DNA from: Arsenicicoccus cauae
Lineage (GTDB): Bacteria > Actinomycetota > Actinomycetes > Actinomycetales > Dermatophilaceae
Assembly (NCBI RefSeq): GCF_009707125.1
Contig: NZ_WLVL01000040.1
Coordinates: 124,001 to 188,000 of the forward strand
Length of the DNA stretch: 64,000 bases
Reading direction: 5' to 3'
Below, in pieces: positions 10,470 to 19,293 of the stretch (position 1 is its first letter; every line of letters begins with the position of its first letter). A program made the translations under genes and the position numbers. The notes under the pieces were generated by a model. The model did no database searches, was not told the origin of the DNA, and saw nothing but the letters and a program-made list of their open reading frames with translations.

Positions 10470-11972
10470 TCAGTCGGCGCTGAGCACCTCGGCGAGACGG
10501 ACCAGCGTGGCGACGCCGAAGCCGGTGCCGCCCTTGGGCGCGACCCCGCGAGGGGCCTGCTCGTTGAAGGACGGGCCCGCGATGTCGACGTGCGCCCACG
10601 GGATGGGGTGTCCGTCTGCCTGGGGGACGAACTCCTTGAGGAACAGCCCGGCGGTCAGCATGCCTCCGGCCGGACCCGCCTTGTGGGCGATGTCGGCCAC
10701 CTCGGTCTCGAGCCCCTTGCGGTAGGCCGCGGGCAGGGGCATGGGCCACAGGTCCTCGCCCATGTCGTCGCCGGCGCTGCACACGCGGGTGCGGAAGTCG
10801 TCGTCGTTGCCCATGACGGCGGCCACCTCGTGCCCGAGGGCGACGACCTGGGCGCCGGTGAGGGTTGCGATGTCGACGATCGTGTCCGGCCCCTCCTCAC
10901 CGGCCGCGCACATCGCGTCACCAAGGACCATGCGTCCCTCGGCGTCGGTGTTGAGGATCTCGACGGTCATGCCGTTGCGCATGGTCACGACGTCGGAGGC
11001 GCGCTGGGCGGTGCCCGACGGCATGTTCTCGGCGAGGCCGAGCCAGCCGGTGACCTGAATCGGCAGGCCCAGCTCCGCGATCGCGAGGACGGCGCCGGCG
11101 ACGGCGGCCGCGCCCGCCATGTCGGACTTCATGGTGGCCATGTTGTTGGCGGGCTTGATGTCGAGACCGCCGGAGTCGAAGGTCATGCCCTTGCCGACGA
11201 GGGCCAGGTGGTGCGTGGCCTTGGCCGGCTTGTAGGACATCGACACGAGCCGGGGCGCGTGCGCCGAGCCCTGGCCGACGCCCAGGATCCCGCCGAAACC
11301 GCCCTTGGCGAGGGCCTTCTCGTCGAGCACCTTGATCTTGACCTTCGAGGCGGTGGCGCGCTCGCGCACGCTGTCGACGAAGGTCTGCGGGTAGAGCAGG
11401 TTGGGGGCGGTGTTGACGAGGTCGCGGGCGTAGCCCACGGCCTCGGCGACCGCGGCGGCCCGCTTCACGGCGGCCTTGACGGCGGAGTCGCGCCCACGGT
11501 CGGTCACGACGGTCACGGTCTCGACGACGGTGGGCGGGGTGGACGTGCCGCGCTGGGCCGTGAACCGGTAGGCCCCGAGGGCAGCGCCCTCGGCGACGGC
11601 GCCGACGGCCGTGGCAGAGCTGCCCGGGAACGCGACGGCCACCGTGCCGGCGTCCTTGATGGCGCGGGTGGCGGTCGCGGCCGCACGGCGCAGGGCGTTC
11701 TCGTCGACGAGCTTCTTCTTGGCGGGCTCGGGGCCGAGGCCCGCGAGCACCACGCGGGGTGCCTTGACCCCGGGCACGGCGGGCAGCACCACCGTGGAGT
11801 CGGCGGCGCCGGTGAAGCCCAGGGTGGGCAGGGCCCCGGCGAGGTAGGTCGTCGTGGCCTCGGGGAGGCCGGACGGGAGGACGGGTGACGCGTCGCCGCC
11901 GAAGGCGCCGACGACGAGGACGTCGACGGCGAGGTCTGCGGCGGAGCGCGCGGTGACGGTGAGCGAGGTCAC
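10470..11972 (-). CDS. pepA: Leucyl aminopeptidase
   Basis: Cytosolic M17 dimetal aminopeptidase that trims N-terminal residues during peptide turnover. It has 500 residues, usual for the family. The metal- and substrate-binding segments GKGMTFDSGGLDIK and the signature NTDAEGRMVLGDA are present, as is GAAAVAGAVLAIAELG between them. Translation starts at GTG 11972 with CAGGAG upstream. It is divergent from gcvT. Confidence 0.97.
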   Translation of the reverse strand: MTSLTVTARSAADLAVDVLVVGAFGGDASPVLPSGLPEATTTYLAGALPTLGFTGAADSTVVLPAVPGVKAPRVVLAGLGPEPAKKKLVDENALRRAAATATRAIKDAGTVAVAFPGSSATAVGAVAEGAALGAYRFTAQRGTSTPPTVVETVTVVTDRGRDSAVKAAVKRAAAVAEAVGYARDLVNTAPNLLYPQTFVDSVRERATASKVKIKVLDEKALAKGGFGGILGVGQGSAHAPRLVSMSYKPAKATHHLALVGKGMTFDSGGLDIKPANNMATMKSDMAGAAAVAGAVLAIAELGLPIQVTGWLGLAENMPSGTAQRASDVVTMRNGMTVEILNTDAEGRMVLGDAMCAAGEEGPDTIVDIATLTGAQVVALGHEVAAVMGNDDDFRTRVCSAGDDMGEDLWPMPLPAAYRKGLETEVADIAHKAGPAGGMLTAGLFLKEFVPQADGHPIPWAHVDIAGPSFNEQAPRGVAPKGGTGFGVATLVRLAEVLSAD

Positions 11973-12089
11973 GACAGCTCCTGGGTGGCGGAAGTGCGGA
12001 TGGCGGTTGGTGCGGCCCGGGGAGGCCTTCCGGACAACCTAGCCTCCCGGCGCGATGCGTGCCCAGCGGCCCCTTGTAGTGTCGGCCCC

Positions 12090-13199
12090 ATGACGGAAAC
12101 TTCAATGAGGAAGTCCCCCCTCCACGAGAGGCATGTCGCGCTCGGCGCCAAGATGGCCGACTTCGGCGGCTGGGAGATGCCGATCGAGTACCCCGGCGGC
12201 GGCGTGATCCGCGAGCACACCGCGGTCCGCGAACGCGTCGGCATCTTTGACGTCTCGCACCTGGGCAAGGCCAGGGTCTCCGGCAAGGGCGCCGCCGACT
12301 TCTGCAACGCCTGCTTCACCAACGACCTGCGCAAGGTCGAGCCGCCCAAGGCGCAGTACACCATGTGCTGCGACGAGCAGACCGGTGGCGTCGTCGACGA
12401 CCTGATCCAGTACGTCAAGAGCGACGACGAGGTCTTCCTCATCCCCAACGCCGCCAACACGACCGAGGTCGTGCGCCGCATGCGGGACAGGCTGCCCGAC
12501 GGCCTGGAGCTGACCAACCTGCATGAGGAGTACGGCGTGATCGCGGTCCAGGGCCCGCGCTCCGAGGACGTGGTCAAGACCTTGGGGCTGCCGACCGACC
12601 TGGAGTACATGTCCTTCGCCGAGGCGGAGTGGAACGGCCGCCCGGTCATCGTGTGCCGCACCGGCTACACGGGGGAGAAGGGCTACGAGCTGCTGCCGAC
12701 CTGGGACAACACCCCGGCCGTGTGGGACGCGCTCGTCGAGGCGATGCAGCCCTACGACGGCCTGCCGTGCGGGCTCGGTGCGCGGGACACGCTGCGCACG
12801 GAGATGGGCTATGCGCTGCACGGTCACGAGCTGTCGATGGACATCACCCCCAACATGGCCCGCGCGGGGTGGGCGGTCGGCTGGGGCAAGGAGGAGTTCT
12901 GGGGCAAGGAGGTGCTCGCGGCGCAGAAGGCCGCCAAGGAGTGCCGCCTGTCCTGGGGCCTGCTGGTCACCGGCAAGGGGATCCCGCGCAAGGACTGCGT
13001 GATCAAGGACGCGGACGGTCGCGAGATCGGTGTCGTCACCTCCGGGACCATGTCGCCGACCCTCAAGCGGGGCATCGCGCTGTGCCTGCTGGACCGTGGC
13101 GCTGCGGAGGGCGACGAGGTCGTCGTCGACGTGCGCGGCCGCGCGGTGGCGGCCACCGTCACCAAGCCGCCCTTCGTCCAGGGTGGTGCCGCGAGCTGA
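12090..13199 (+). CDS. gcvT: Glycine cleavage system aminomethyltransferase (T-protein)
   Basis: Transfers the methylene group from aminomethylated H-protein to tetrahydrofolate and releases ammonia. It has 369 residues. The N-terminus carries HERHVALGAKMADFGGWEMP, typical of GcvT, and ARDTLRTEMGYALHGHELS supplies the folate-pocket region. The H-protein it works with is lipoylated, which links it loosely to lipA/lipB, but gcvH and gcvP are not in this window. The ATG at 12090 follows a TAGTGT -10 box by seven bases, so the transcript is likely leaderless. An upstream in-frame start at 11985 would overlap the pepA promoter and is rejected. No glycine riboswitch fits the short leader. Confidence 0.95.
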   Translation: MTETSMRKSPLHERHVALGAKMADFGGWEMPIEYPGGGVIREHTAVRERVGIFDVSHLGKARVSGKGAADFCNACFTNDLRKVEPPKAQYTMCCDEQTGGVVDDLIQYVKSDDEVFLIPNAANTTEVVRRMRDRLPDGLELTNLHEEYGVIAVQGPRSEDVVKTLGLPTDLEYMSFAEAEWNGRPVIVCRTGYTGEKGYELLPTWDNTPAVWDALVEAMQPYDGLPCGLGARDTLRTEMGYALHGHELSMDITPNMARAGWAVGWGKEEFWGKEVLAAQKAAKECRLSWGLLVTGKGIPRKDCVIKDADGREIGVVTSGTMSPTLKRGIALCLLDRGAAEGDEVVVDVRGRAVAATVTKPPFVQGGAAS

Positions 13200-13203
13200 T
13201 CGG

Positions 13204-13236
13204 CATACGGCACCTGAGAGGGTCTCCTGCCGTATG
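13204..13236 (+). terminator. Hairpin after gcvT
   Basis: CATACGGCA pairs perfectly with TGCCGTATG across a 15-base loop, starting five bases after the gcvT stop. This is another stem assembled from the GTATGCC-like word. Confidence 0.55.
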
Positions 13237-13321
13237 GCGACAGGCCCTCGCAGCGTGTCGCCGCGCGGTGCCCCGGCCGGACCGTCGCGCAGGCACCCGC
13301 CGCGGTCGTTAGCGTGGCGGC

Positions 13322-14254
13322 GTGCTGCGTGGCTACCTGCTCGTCCTGATCTCCGCCGTCGGCTTCGGGGTCAATCCGCTGCTCGCGACGGCGGCATACC
13401 GCGCGGGCGTCGGCGTGCCGACGGTCCTGCTCTACCGCTTCGCCGTGGCGGCGGCGGTGCTGTGGGCCCTGTGCGCGAGCCGGGGGGTGGTGCGTCCGCT
13501 CAGCCGCTGCGCCGTCGCCGGGCTGACCATCGCCGCACTCGCGTACGTCCTGCAGGCCGCGACCTACTTCTACGCGGTCCAGCAGATCTCGGCGGGACTA
13601 GCGGCCCTGCTGCTCTACCTCTACCCCTGCCTCGTGGCGCTGGTGACGGCGCTGGTCGCCCGCGTGTTCCCGTCGCGCGCCGTGGTGCTGTCGCTGGTGC
13701 TGTCCTTCGCCGGGATCGGTCTCGCGCTCGGGCGCGTGAGCGGTGCGGGCAGCCTCCCGGGGGTGCTGGCGGGGGTGGCGACGGCCCTGTGCTACACGGC
13801 CTACGTGCTGCTGACCGACCACCTTGGTGCCACCGTCCCGCCGCTGCCGGCCAGCGCCTGGGTGTGCACCCTCGCGACCGGGTTCGTCATGGTGGTGACG
13901 TCCGTGACCGGGACCTTTGACCCCGCGCAGGCTCTGCGAGCACCCTGGGCGGTAGCCGGGGTGGGCCTCGCCGGTGGGGCTCTGGCGATCGCGACCTTCT
14001 TTGCCGGGGTGGCCGTGGTGGGCGCGACGCAGGCGTCGATCGTGTCCACCGTCGAGCCGATCATCTCGGTGGTGGGCTCGGCGCTGCTGCTGGGCGCGGC
14101 GATGACGGGGTCGCAGTGGGTCGGCGCGGCGACGGTGCTCGCGGGGTCAGCGGTCGCGGTGCTCGCCCATGCCCGGCAGGACGACGTGGTGGAGGAGGTT
14201 GCCATGGAGGGCACGCAGGTGCACGGGCGGCCACGCCGCGCACCGCAGGGGTGA
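13322..14254 (+). CDS. EamA/DMT-family transporter
   Basis: A 310-residue inner-membrane protein with about ten hydrophobic helices arranged as two EamA repeats, as in drug/metabolite transporters. The first repeat opens with LLVLISAVGFGVNPLLATAAYRAG and the second ends with the typical STVEPIISVVGSALLLGA. The hydrophilic tail is short and basic. The GTG at 13322 sits six bases after a TAGCGT -10 box. Its substrate cannot be read from sequence. It converges on cobS with a 7-base gap, so it may be incidental to cobalamin metabolism. Confidence 0.88.
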   Translation: MLRGYLLVLISAVGFGVNPLLATAAYRAGVGVPTVLLYRFAVAAAVLWALCASRGVVRPLSRCAVAGLTIAALAYVLQAATYFYAVQQISAGLAALLLYLYPCLVALVTALVARVFPSRAVVLSLVLSFAGIGLALGRVSGAGSLPGVLAGVATALCYTAYVLLTDHLGATVPPLPASAWVCTLATGFVMVVTSVTGTFDPAQALRAPWAVAGVGLAGGALAIATFFAGVAVVGATQASIVSTVEPIISVVGSALLLGAAMTGSQWVGAATVLAGSAVAVLAHARQDDVVEEVAMEGTQVHGRPRRAPQG

Positions 14255-14261
14255 GGCCGGG

Positions 14262-15113
14262 TCAGACCAGCAGCGAGGCCGCCACCAGCGACAGGGTGAG
14301 CGACACCTCGATCGCCGCTCCGAGGACGTCGCCGGTGATGCCCCCGAGGCGCCGCACGGCACGCTCCACCACGAGCCAGCAGCCCACGAGTCCTGCTGCG
14401 GCACAAGGGACGACGTGCCACCAGCCCGCCGGCGTGGCGGCCGCGCCCAGCAGGCCCGCCCCCGCCAGCAGCACCGCCAGGGCCGCCCCTGCCTGCCACG
14501 GCGCGACGCTGCCGGCGACCATGGCCCCGAGCCCGCCCGGGCGGGCGCTCGGCACGCCCCGCAGGCAGCCCCAGGCGAGCACGTGCCGACTCACGACGAG
14601 GGCGACGGCACCGAGCGCGACGCCGTGCCAGGACGAGGCGAGCGCCCCGAGGCTCGCGGCCTGCAGCAGCAGGCACAGCGCGATGGCGGTGGCCCCGGAG
14701 GGGCCGACGTCGCCGGTCCGCATCACCGCGAGGGCGCGGTCGCGGTCATAGCTCGACGACAGCCCGTCGGCGTAGTCCGCGAGCCCGTCCTGGTGCATCG
14801 CCCGCGTGAGCAGCACGAGCAGGGCCACCGCGACGGCCCCGGTGACCAGGGGCGGCGCGGCCGCCCATCGCGCCACGAGAGCGCAGCCGACCCACGCCGC
14901 GAGCAGGGGCAGCGTGGCGAGCGGGGCGAGGAGCATGGCGACGCCGGCGACGGGTCGGTCGACGCGACGAGGTGGCGGCACAGGCACCGCGGAGAGCATC
15001 CCCCAGGCGAGGCGCAAACCGTCGGCCCACCGGCCCGAGCCGGTCCCGCCCACGGCAGGGGGGTCGCCGTCCGTCCCGCCCACGGCAGGGGCGTCGCCGT
15101 CTGTCCCGCTCAC
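14262..15113 (-). CDS. cobS: Adenosylcobinamide-GDP ribazoletransferase
   Basis: Membrane enzyme that joins adenosylcobinamide-GDP to alpha-ribazole (phosphate), the last assembly step of cobalamin. It has 283 residues. The family motif MHQDGLADYADGL, with metal-binding acidic residues, and RTGDVGPSGATAIAL are present, and most of the remainder is hydrophobic helices. I place the start at GTG 15113, whose bases overlap the cobU stop (GTGA). This gives a 25-residue N-terminal extension from a 30-bp tandem repeat. A start at an internal Met just before SAVPVPPP is also possible. It is the last gene of the ECF-cobU-cobS operon. Confidence 0.94.
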   Translation of the reverse strand: MSGTDGDAPAVGGTDGDPPAVGGTGSGRWADGLRLAWGMLSAVPVPPPRRVDRPVAGVAMLLAPLATLPLLAAWVGCALVARWAAAPPLVTGAVAVALLVLLTRAMHQDGLADYADGLSSSYDRDRALAVMRTGDVGPSGATAIALCLLLQAASLGALASSWHGVALGAVALVVSRHVLAWGCLRGVPSARPGGLGAMVAGSVAPWQAGAALAVLLAGAGLLGAAATPAGWWHVVPCAAAGLVGCWLVVERAVRRLGGITGDVLGAAIEVSLTLSLVAASLLV

Positions 15114-15117
15114 GGCA
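15043..15117 (-). repeat. 30-bp tandem repeat at the cobU/cobS junction
   Basis: Two full copies and half of a third of a 30-bp unit (starts at 15043, 15073 and 15103) encode GTDGDAPAVG-type decapeptides at the N-terminus of CobS, right after the overlapping start. Copies differ at only a few bases. Confidence 0.8.
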
Positions 15118-15655
15118 CCACCGGCGCCGTCGACAGGTCGAGGACCCGCCCGGCGACCACGAGCGCGACCCGGTCCGCGACGGCCGACACGTCGGCGTTG
15201 ACGCGCCCCAGCTCGTCGCGGAACATCCGTCCCGAGGCGTGCTCGGGCACGACGCCCCACCCGACCTCGTTGGTGACGAGGACGACGTCGACCCGGGCGG
15301 CGCAGAGAGCGCCGACGAGTCCTTCGCGCGCCCGGCCCACCTCCTCGGCCGCGGCCACCGGGTCGTCCCAGGCGCCGGCGTCGTCCACGAGCCGGGTCAC
15401 CCAGGTGCCGAGGCAGTCGATCAGCACCGGCGAGCTCGACGAGCACACGACGGCGGCGAGGTCGGACGACTCGACCGTGGCCCAGCAACCAGGCCGACGC
15501 TCCCGGTGCGCGGCGACCCGCCGTGCCCACTCGCCGTCGCCGCCGAGGGGCACGAGGCCGGGGGCCACGTAGGCGGCGGGCCGGGAGGCGGGGACGAGGC
15601 TCTCGGCATACCGGCTCTTGCCGGACCGGACCCCGCCGGTGACGAGGGTGATCAT
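15110..15655 (-). CDS. cobU: Adenosylcobinamide kinase / phosphate guanylyltransferase
   Basis: Bifunctional enzyme that phosphorylates adenosylcobinamide and transfers GMP to it, giving the CobS substrate. It has 181 residues. The P-loop TGGVRSGKSRYAESL is at the N-terminus. DCLGTWVTRL and VTNEVGWGVVPEHASGR are the usual later motifs. The ATG at 15655 overlaps the stop of the upstream S-component gene (ATGA), and its own stop overlaps cobS, so these genes are translationally coupled. Confidence 0.96.
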   Translation of the reverse strand: MITLVTGGVRSGKSRYAESLVPASRPAAYVAPGLVPLGGDGEWARRVAAHRERRPGCWATVESSDLAAVVCSSSSPVLIDCLGTWVTRLVDDAGAWDDPVAAAEEVGRAREGLVGALCAARVDVVLVTNEVGWGVVPEHASGRMFRDELGRVNADVSAVADRVALVVAGRVLDLSTAPVVP

Positions 15656-16476
15656 GCTGCCTCCTGCGGGACGCTGACGTCCCTGTCGACGAAGGTGGGC
15701 GACGCGTCGAAGCGGGCGCGCCGGACCGCCCGCCGCAGGACGCGGTCGACGGCGGGCCCGGCCCACCACACGAGCACGGCGGTGAGCAGGCCGCGGGGCA
15801 GGTCCCAGCCGAGCGAGGTGAGGACGTAGAAGGTGGCGTAGTGCGCCGCATTGGTCGCGAGGTCCCCGCCCGGCACGAAGCCGGCGCCCTCGGGGGCCAT
15901 GGAGGTCGCGAGGAAGGGCCAGAACCAGAGGTTCATGACGAGGCCGTAGCCCAGGCCGGCCAGCAGGCCGTAGACCGCGAGCAGGCCCCGGCGGCCGAGC
16001 CTCCCCAGCCGGGCCGTCGGCAGCAGCCCCGCGCCCAGCGCGACCCAGCCCGCCGTGATCATCTGGAACGGCACCCAGGGACCGATCGTGCCGGTGAGCA
16101 GGCCGCCGGTGAGCAGCGCGAGCGCCCCGACGACGAAGCCGGCGCCCGGGCCGAGCACCGCGCCGGCCATGACCAGCAGGAAGAACATCGGCTCCAGCCC
16201 GGCCGTGCCCGCGGAGAGGACCCGGAGTCCGCCCCCGGCGGCGCACAGGACCCCCATGACCGCCACCGTCTTGGCGTCGAGGCCGTCGGCGGTGACCTCG
16301 GCCAGGCAGACCAGCGCGAGCAGCCCGAGGAGGGCGGCAAAGACCCAGGGCGCGTCGTGCGCGTGCGCGAGCACTGCAGGCGAGGTGGTGACGAACGGCC
16401 ACAGGAAGGCCGCGGCGCACACGAGGCTGACGAGCAGCAGCGTGAGGGCCGAGGTGGGGCGCATCCGCAGGTTCAT
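15652..16476 (-). CDS. ECF transporter S component
   Basis: A 274-residue, very hydrophobic protein with about six helices: the substrate-capture subunit of an energy-coupling-factor transporter. The Gly/Ala-rich core (MFFLLVMAGAVLGPGAGFVV, GALALLTGGLLTG) and MNLWFWPFLA resemble S components beside SCO2322-type genes in Streptomyces. It is larger than many vitamin S components. It is encoded between the ECF ATPase (ATGA overlap) and cobU, downstream of a cobalamin riboswitch, so the substrate is inferred to be a corrinoid, cobinamide or cobalt. Sequence alone does not distinguish these. Confidence 0.85.
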   Translation of the reverse strand: MNLRMRPTSALTLLLVSLVCAAAFLWPFVTTSPAVLAHAHDAPWVFAALLGLLALVCLAEVTADGLDAKTVAVMGVLCAAGGGLRVLSAGTAGLEPMFFLLVMAGAVLGPGAGFVVGALALLTGGLLTGTIGPWVPFQMITAGWVALGAGLLPTARLGRLGRRGLLAVYGLLAGLGYGLVMNLWFWPFLATSMAPEGAGFVPGGDLATNAAHYATFYVLTSLGWDLPRGLLTAVLVWWAGPAVDRVLRRAVRRARFDASPTFVDRDVSVPQEAA

Positions 16477-18143
16477 GGGCGGCCTCGTACGACGCCCGCG
16501 CGGGTCACCAGGTCCGTGGCCGCCGGGACCGTGAGCACCGGCAGGGGGTGCAGGACCTTGGCCACCTGCGGCGCGAACGCCGTGGAGGCCGAGAGCACCT
16601 CGTCGGCGGGACCGTCGGCCACGACCTCGCCCTCCGCGAGCAGCACGACGCGGTCGGCGACGTCCGCGGCGAGCTCCACGTCGTGGGTGGCGAGGACGAC
16701 GGCGCGCCCCTCGGCGGCCAGCTGGTCCAGGACGTCGACGAGGCGGGCCTTGGCCGTGTAGTCCAGCCCGCGGGTCGGCTCGTCCAGCAGGACGACCCGG
16801 GGTGCGCCGGTGAGCACCACGGCGAGGGCGAGCAGCAGGCGCTGCCCCTCGGACAGGTCACGCGGGTGGCGGCCGTCCAGGTCGGCGGGCCCGGTCGGCC
16901 CCAGCAGGCGTGACAGCAGGGCCCGGCAGGTCCCCACGACCACCCCGAAGTCGTCGTCGGCCGCGTGGCACTCCCGCGCGACGGTGTCGGCGTGCAGGAG
17001 GGAGCCCGCGTCCTGGGGGACCAGACCGACGTGGCACACGAGCTCGCGCGCCCGGGTGGAGCCCGGGTCGACGCCGTCCACGCGGACCTGGCCACGCGAC
17101 GGCCGCAGGGTGCCGGTGAGCACGCGGAGCAGTGTGGACTTGCCGACACCGTTGCGACCCATGAGGGCGACCACCTGGCCTGCGCGGGCGTCGAGGTCGA
17201 CGCCCCCGAGCACCGGCTGGCCGTCCCGGACGACGGCGAGGCCGTCGACGGCGACGCAGGGCGCGCCGGGCTCCCGACGACCGGTGCCGGCGCGGCGCGC
17301 CGTGACAGGGCGCGCCGCGACAGGGGGCGCCGCGGCGAGTCGGTCGCGCAGCGGCCGCACGGCACGACGGGCGTCACGCACCGACAGGGGCAGCGGCGAC
17401 CAGCCGAGGGCCCGGCCCAGCCCGACGACGGGCGGGTGCACGGTGGAGCGGGCCATCGCCGCCGCGGGGGGCAGCACGTCAGAGCAGGTCGCCCCCTGCA
17501 GGAGCACGATGCCGTCGGCGTGGTGCACGACCCGCTCGAGGCGGTGCTCGGCGACCACGACGGTCATGCCGACGTCGTGCACCAGCCGGGTGATCGACGA
17601 CAGGACGTCCTCGGCGGCCACGGGGTCGAGCGCGGAGGTGGGCTCGTCGAGTACCAGGATGCGGGGGCCGGCCGCCAGCACGGCGCCGATGGCGACGCGT
17701 TGCTGCTGCCCGCCGGACAGGCTGCGCAGCCCTCGGTCGCGCAGGTCGGCGAGGCCGAGCAGGTCGAGGGTCTCCTCGACGCGGCGCCGCATCGCGGTGG
17801 GCGACAGCCCGATGGCCTCCATGCCGTAGGCCAGCTCGTCCTCCACCGTGTCGGTGACGAAGGACGCGGCGGGGTCCTGGACCACCATCGCGACGACGTC
17901 GGCGAGGTCGCGTGGCCGGTGGGTGCGGGTGTCGCGTCCGGCGACCTGCACCCGCCCGGAGACTGCCCCGCCGCTGAAGTGGGGGACCAGTCCGTCGAGG
18001 CTGCGCAGGAGCGTCGACTTGCCGGACCCCGTCTCGCCGACGACGAGCACCAGCTCACCCTCGTCGACGTGCAGGTCGGCGTCCTGCAGCGCCGGTCGGG
18101 CCGCTCCGTCGTAGGTCACCGTCCAGCCCTCGACCTGGATCAC
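16473..18143 (-). CDS. ECF transporter ATP-binding protein, two fused ATPase domains
   Basis: A 556-residue fusion of two ABC ATPases that powers the ECF transporter. Domain 1 (about 1-230) has Walker A GETGSGKSTLL, signature LSGGQQQRVAIG and Walker B ILVLDEPTSALD. Domain 2 (about 290-530) has GRNGVGKSTLL, a modified signature LSEGQRLLLAL and VVLLDEPTRGLD. GTG 18143 overlaps the EcfT stop. The much longer in-frame reading upstream is antisense-like and rejected. It corresponds to separate EcfA and EcfA' subunits elsewhere. Confidence 0.94.
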   Translation of the reverse strand: MIQVEGWTVTYDGAARPALQDADLHVDEGELVLVVGETGSGKSTLLRSLDGLVPHFSGGAVSGRVQVAGRDTRTHRPRDLADVVAMVVQDPAASFVTDTVEDELAYGMEAIGLSPTAMRRRVEETLDLLGLADLRDRGLRSLSGGQQQRVAIGAVLAAGPRILVLDEPTSALDPVAAEDVLSSITRLVHDVGMTVVVAEHRLERVVHHADGIVLLQGATCSDVLPPAAAMARSTVHPPVVGLGRALGWSPLPLSVRDARRAVRPLRDRLAAAPPVAARPVTARRAGTGRREPGAPCVAVDGLAVVRDGQPVLGGVDLDARAGQVVALMGRNGVGKSTLLRVLTGTLRPSRGQVRVDGVDPGSTRARELVCHVGLVPQDAGSLLHADTVARECHAADDDFGVVVGTCRALLSRLLGPTGPADLDGRHPRDLSEGQRLLLALAVVLTGAPRVVLLDEPTRGLDYTAKARLVDVLDQLAAEGRAVVLATHDVELAADVADRVVLLAEGEVVADGPADEVLSASTAFAPQVAKVLHPLPVLTVPAATDLVTRAGVVRGRP

Positions 18144-19285
18144 GCCGCGACCTCCCGTCGCTGTCGCTGCGCCGTTCGCCGCGCGGCGGCGGCGTCCCGG
18201 GCGGCCGGGCGAGGCAGGGGAGGGGCGGCGACGGCGGCGAGCGCCGCGCCGACGATGGCGACGAGCGCCGGGACGACGAGCGGCGGAGGGGTGAGCGGGA
18301 CGGCCTGCAGGGTGAGCCCCGGCACCTGCCGGGCCGCGAGCGTCACCAGGGTCAGGGCCGGTATGCCGCCCGCCAGCGTCACGCCCCACTCGGGCCATCC
18401 CCAGGGGTCGCGGCGGTAGCGGGTGCGGGTGTCGTGGCGGGCTCCGAGGACCAGGGCGAGGGTGCTGACCAGCACGCCGAGGACGAGCAGCGGCCACCCG
18501 AGGGGCGACCCGGCGGAGCCGTCCAGGAGGGCGTACACCCCGGCGACCAGGCCGAGCAGGCCCGCGACGGTGACGGCGCCGGACCAGCGCCGTGCCCCGC
18601 CCTCGCGGGGGTGGCGGCCGTAGCCGCGGGCCTCCATCGACGCGGCCAGGTCGAGCGAGCGGTCGAAGGCCGCCTCCAGGACGGGCACCAGGGTGCGGGC
18701 CAGCTCGCGCGGGCCGCGCCCGTCGTGGCCCCGCAGGCGGCGGGCGGTGCGCACGGCGCGGGCGTCGACGACCATGCGCGGGGTGAAGGACAGGGCGACG
18801 ACCACGGCGGTCCCGACGTCGTAGAGGGTGGCCGGGACGTAGCGCAGGAGGCGCCGCGGGGAGGCCAGGGCGTTGGCGGCTCCGATGGCGGCCAGCATCG
18901 CGGCGAGCTGCAGGCCCTGCCAGAGCGCGGCCAGGACGCCCTCGAGCGTCACCGGGCCGCCGAGACGCAGGCTGCCCGCCGCCTCGGGGAGCGGCACGCG
19001 GGGCAGGGTGACGAGCACGACCTGGCCCGTCGCGCCCCCGCCCACGAGGATCGACAGGCCGACCCGCAGCGCGACGGCGACCAGCCCCAGGGCGAGGAAC
19101 ATCGTCAGGGGTGCGTCCGCGTGCGGGTCCTCGCGCAGCGCGACGACGAGGATCGCGACCGCGACGACGGCGAGCAGCAGCAGCGGGTTGTCGGTCCGGG
19201 ACGCGGCCGTCGCGAGCCCCAGGGCCCACAGCCACCACGCCACGGGATGGACCCGTCGCGGCACGCGTGCTCGACCGGACGTCAC
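18140..19285 (-). CDS. ecfT: ECF transporter transmembrane component EcfT (CbiQ family)
   Basis: A 381-residue scaffold that couples the ATPases to the S component. Several transmembrane helices surround the family coupling motif MEARGYG (about residue 218), preceded by the long cytoplasmic helix with RRLRGHDGRGPRELARTL. It starts at GTG 19285, nine bases after the SCO2322-family stop, and its own stop overlaps the ATPase start. It is longer than a minimal EcfT, with extra C-terminal helices. Confidence 0.92.
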   Translation of the reverse strand: MTSGRARVPRRVHPVAWWLWALGLATAASRTDNPLLLLAVVAVAILVVALREDPHADAPLTMFLALGLVAVALRVGLSILVGGGATGQVVLVTLPRVPLPEAAGSLRLGGPVTLEGVLAALWQGLQLAAMLAAIGAANALASPRRLLRYVPATLYDVGTAVVVALSFTPRMVVDARAVRTARRLRGHDGRGPRELARTLVPVLEAAFDRSLDLAASMEARGYGRHPREGGARRWSGAVTVAGLLGLVAGVYALLDGSAGSPLGWPLLVLGVLVSTLALVLGARHDTRTRYRRDPWGWPEWGVTLAGGIPALTLVTLAARQVPGLTLQAVPLTPPPLVVPALVAIVGAALAAVAAPPLPRPAARDAAAARRTAQRQRREVAA

Positions 19286-19293
19286 GAGGTCCG

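Noticed and set aside
10458-11888. 476-codon plus-strand open frame
   Set aside because: It lies wholly antisense to pepA, which carries the full M17 signature.
11973-12089. Possible glycine riboswitch ahead of gcvT
   Set aside because: The gap is short, no tandem aptamer core is visible, and the -10 box placement suggests a leaderless transcript.
18144-19238. N-terminal extension of the ECF ATPase frame over EcfT
   Set aside because: It is an out-of-frame reading of EcfT. The GTG at 18143, coupled to the EcfT stop, gives a normal ATPase start.
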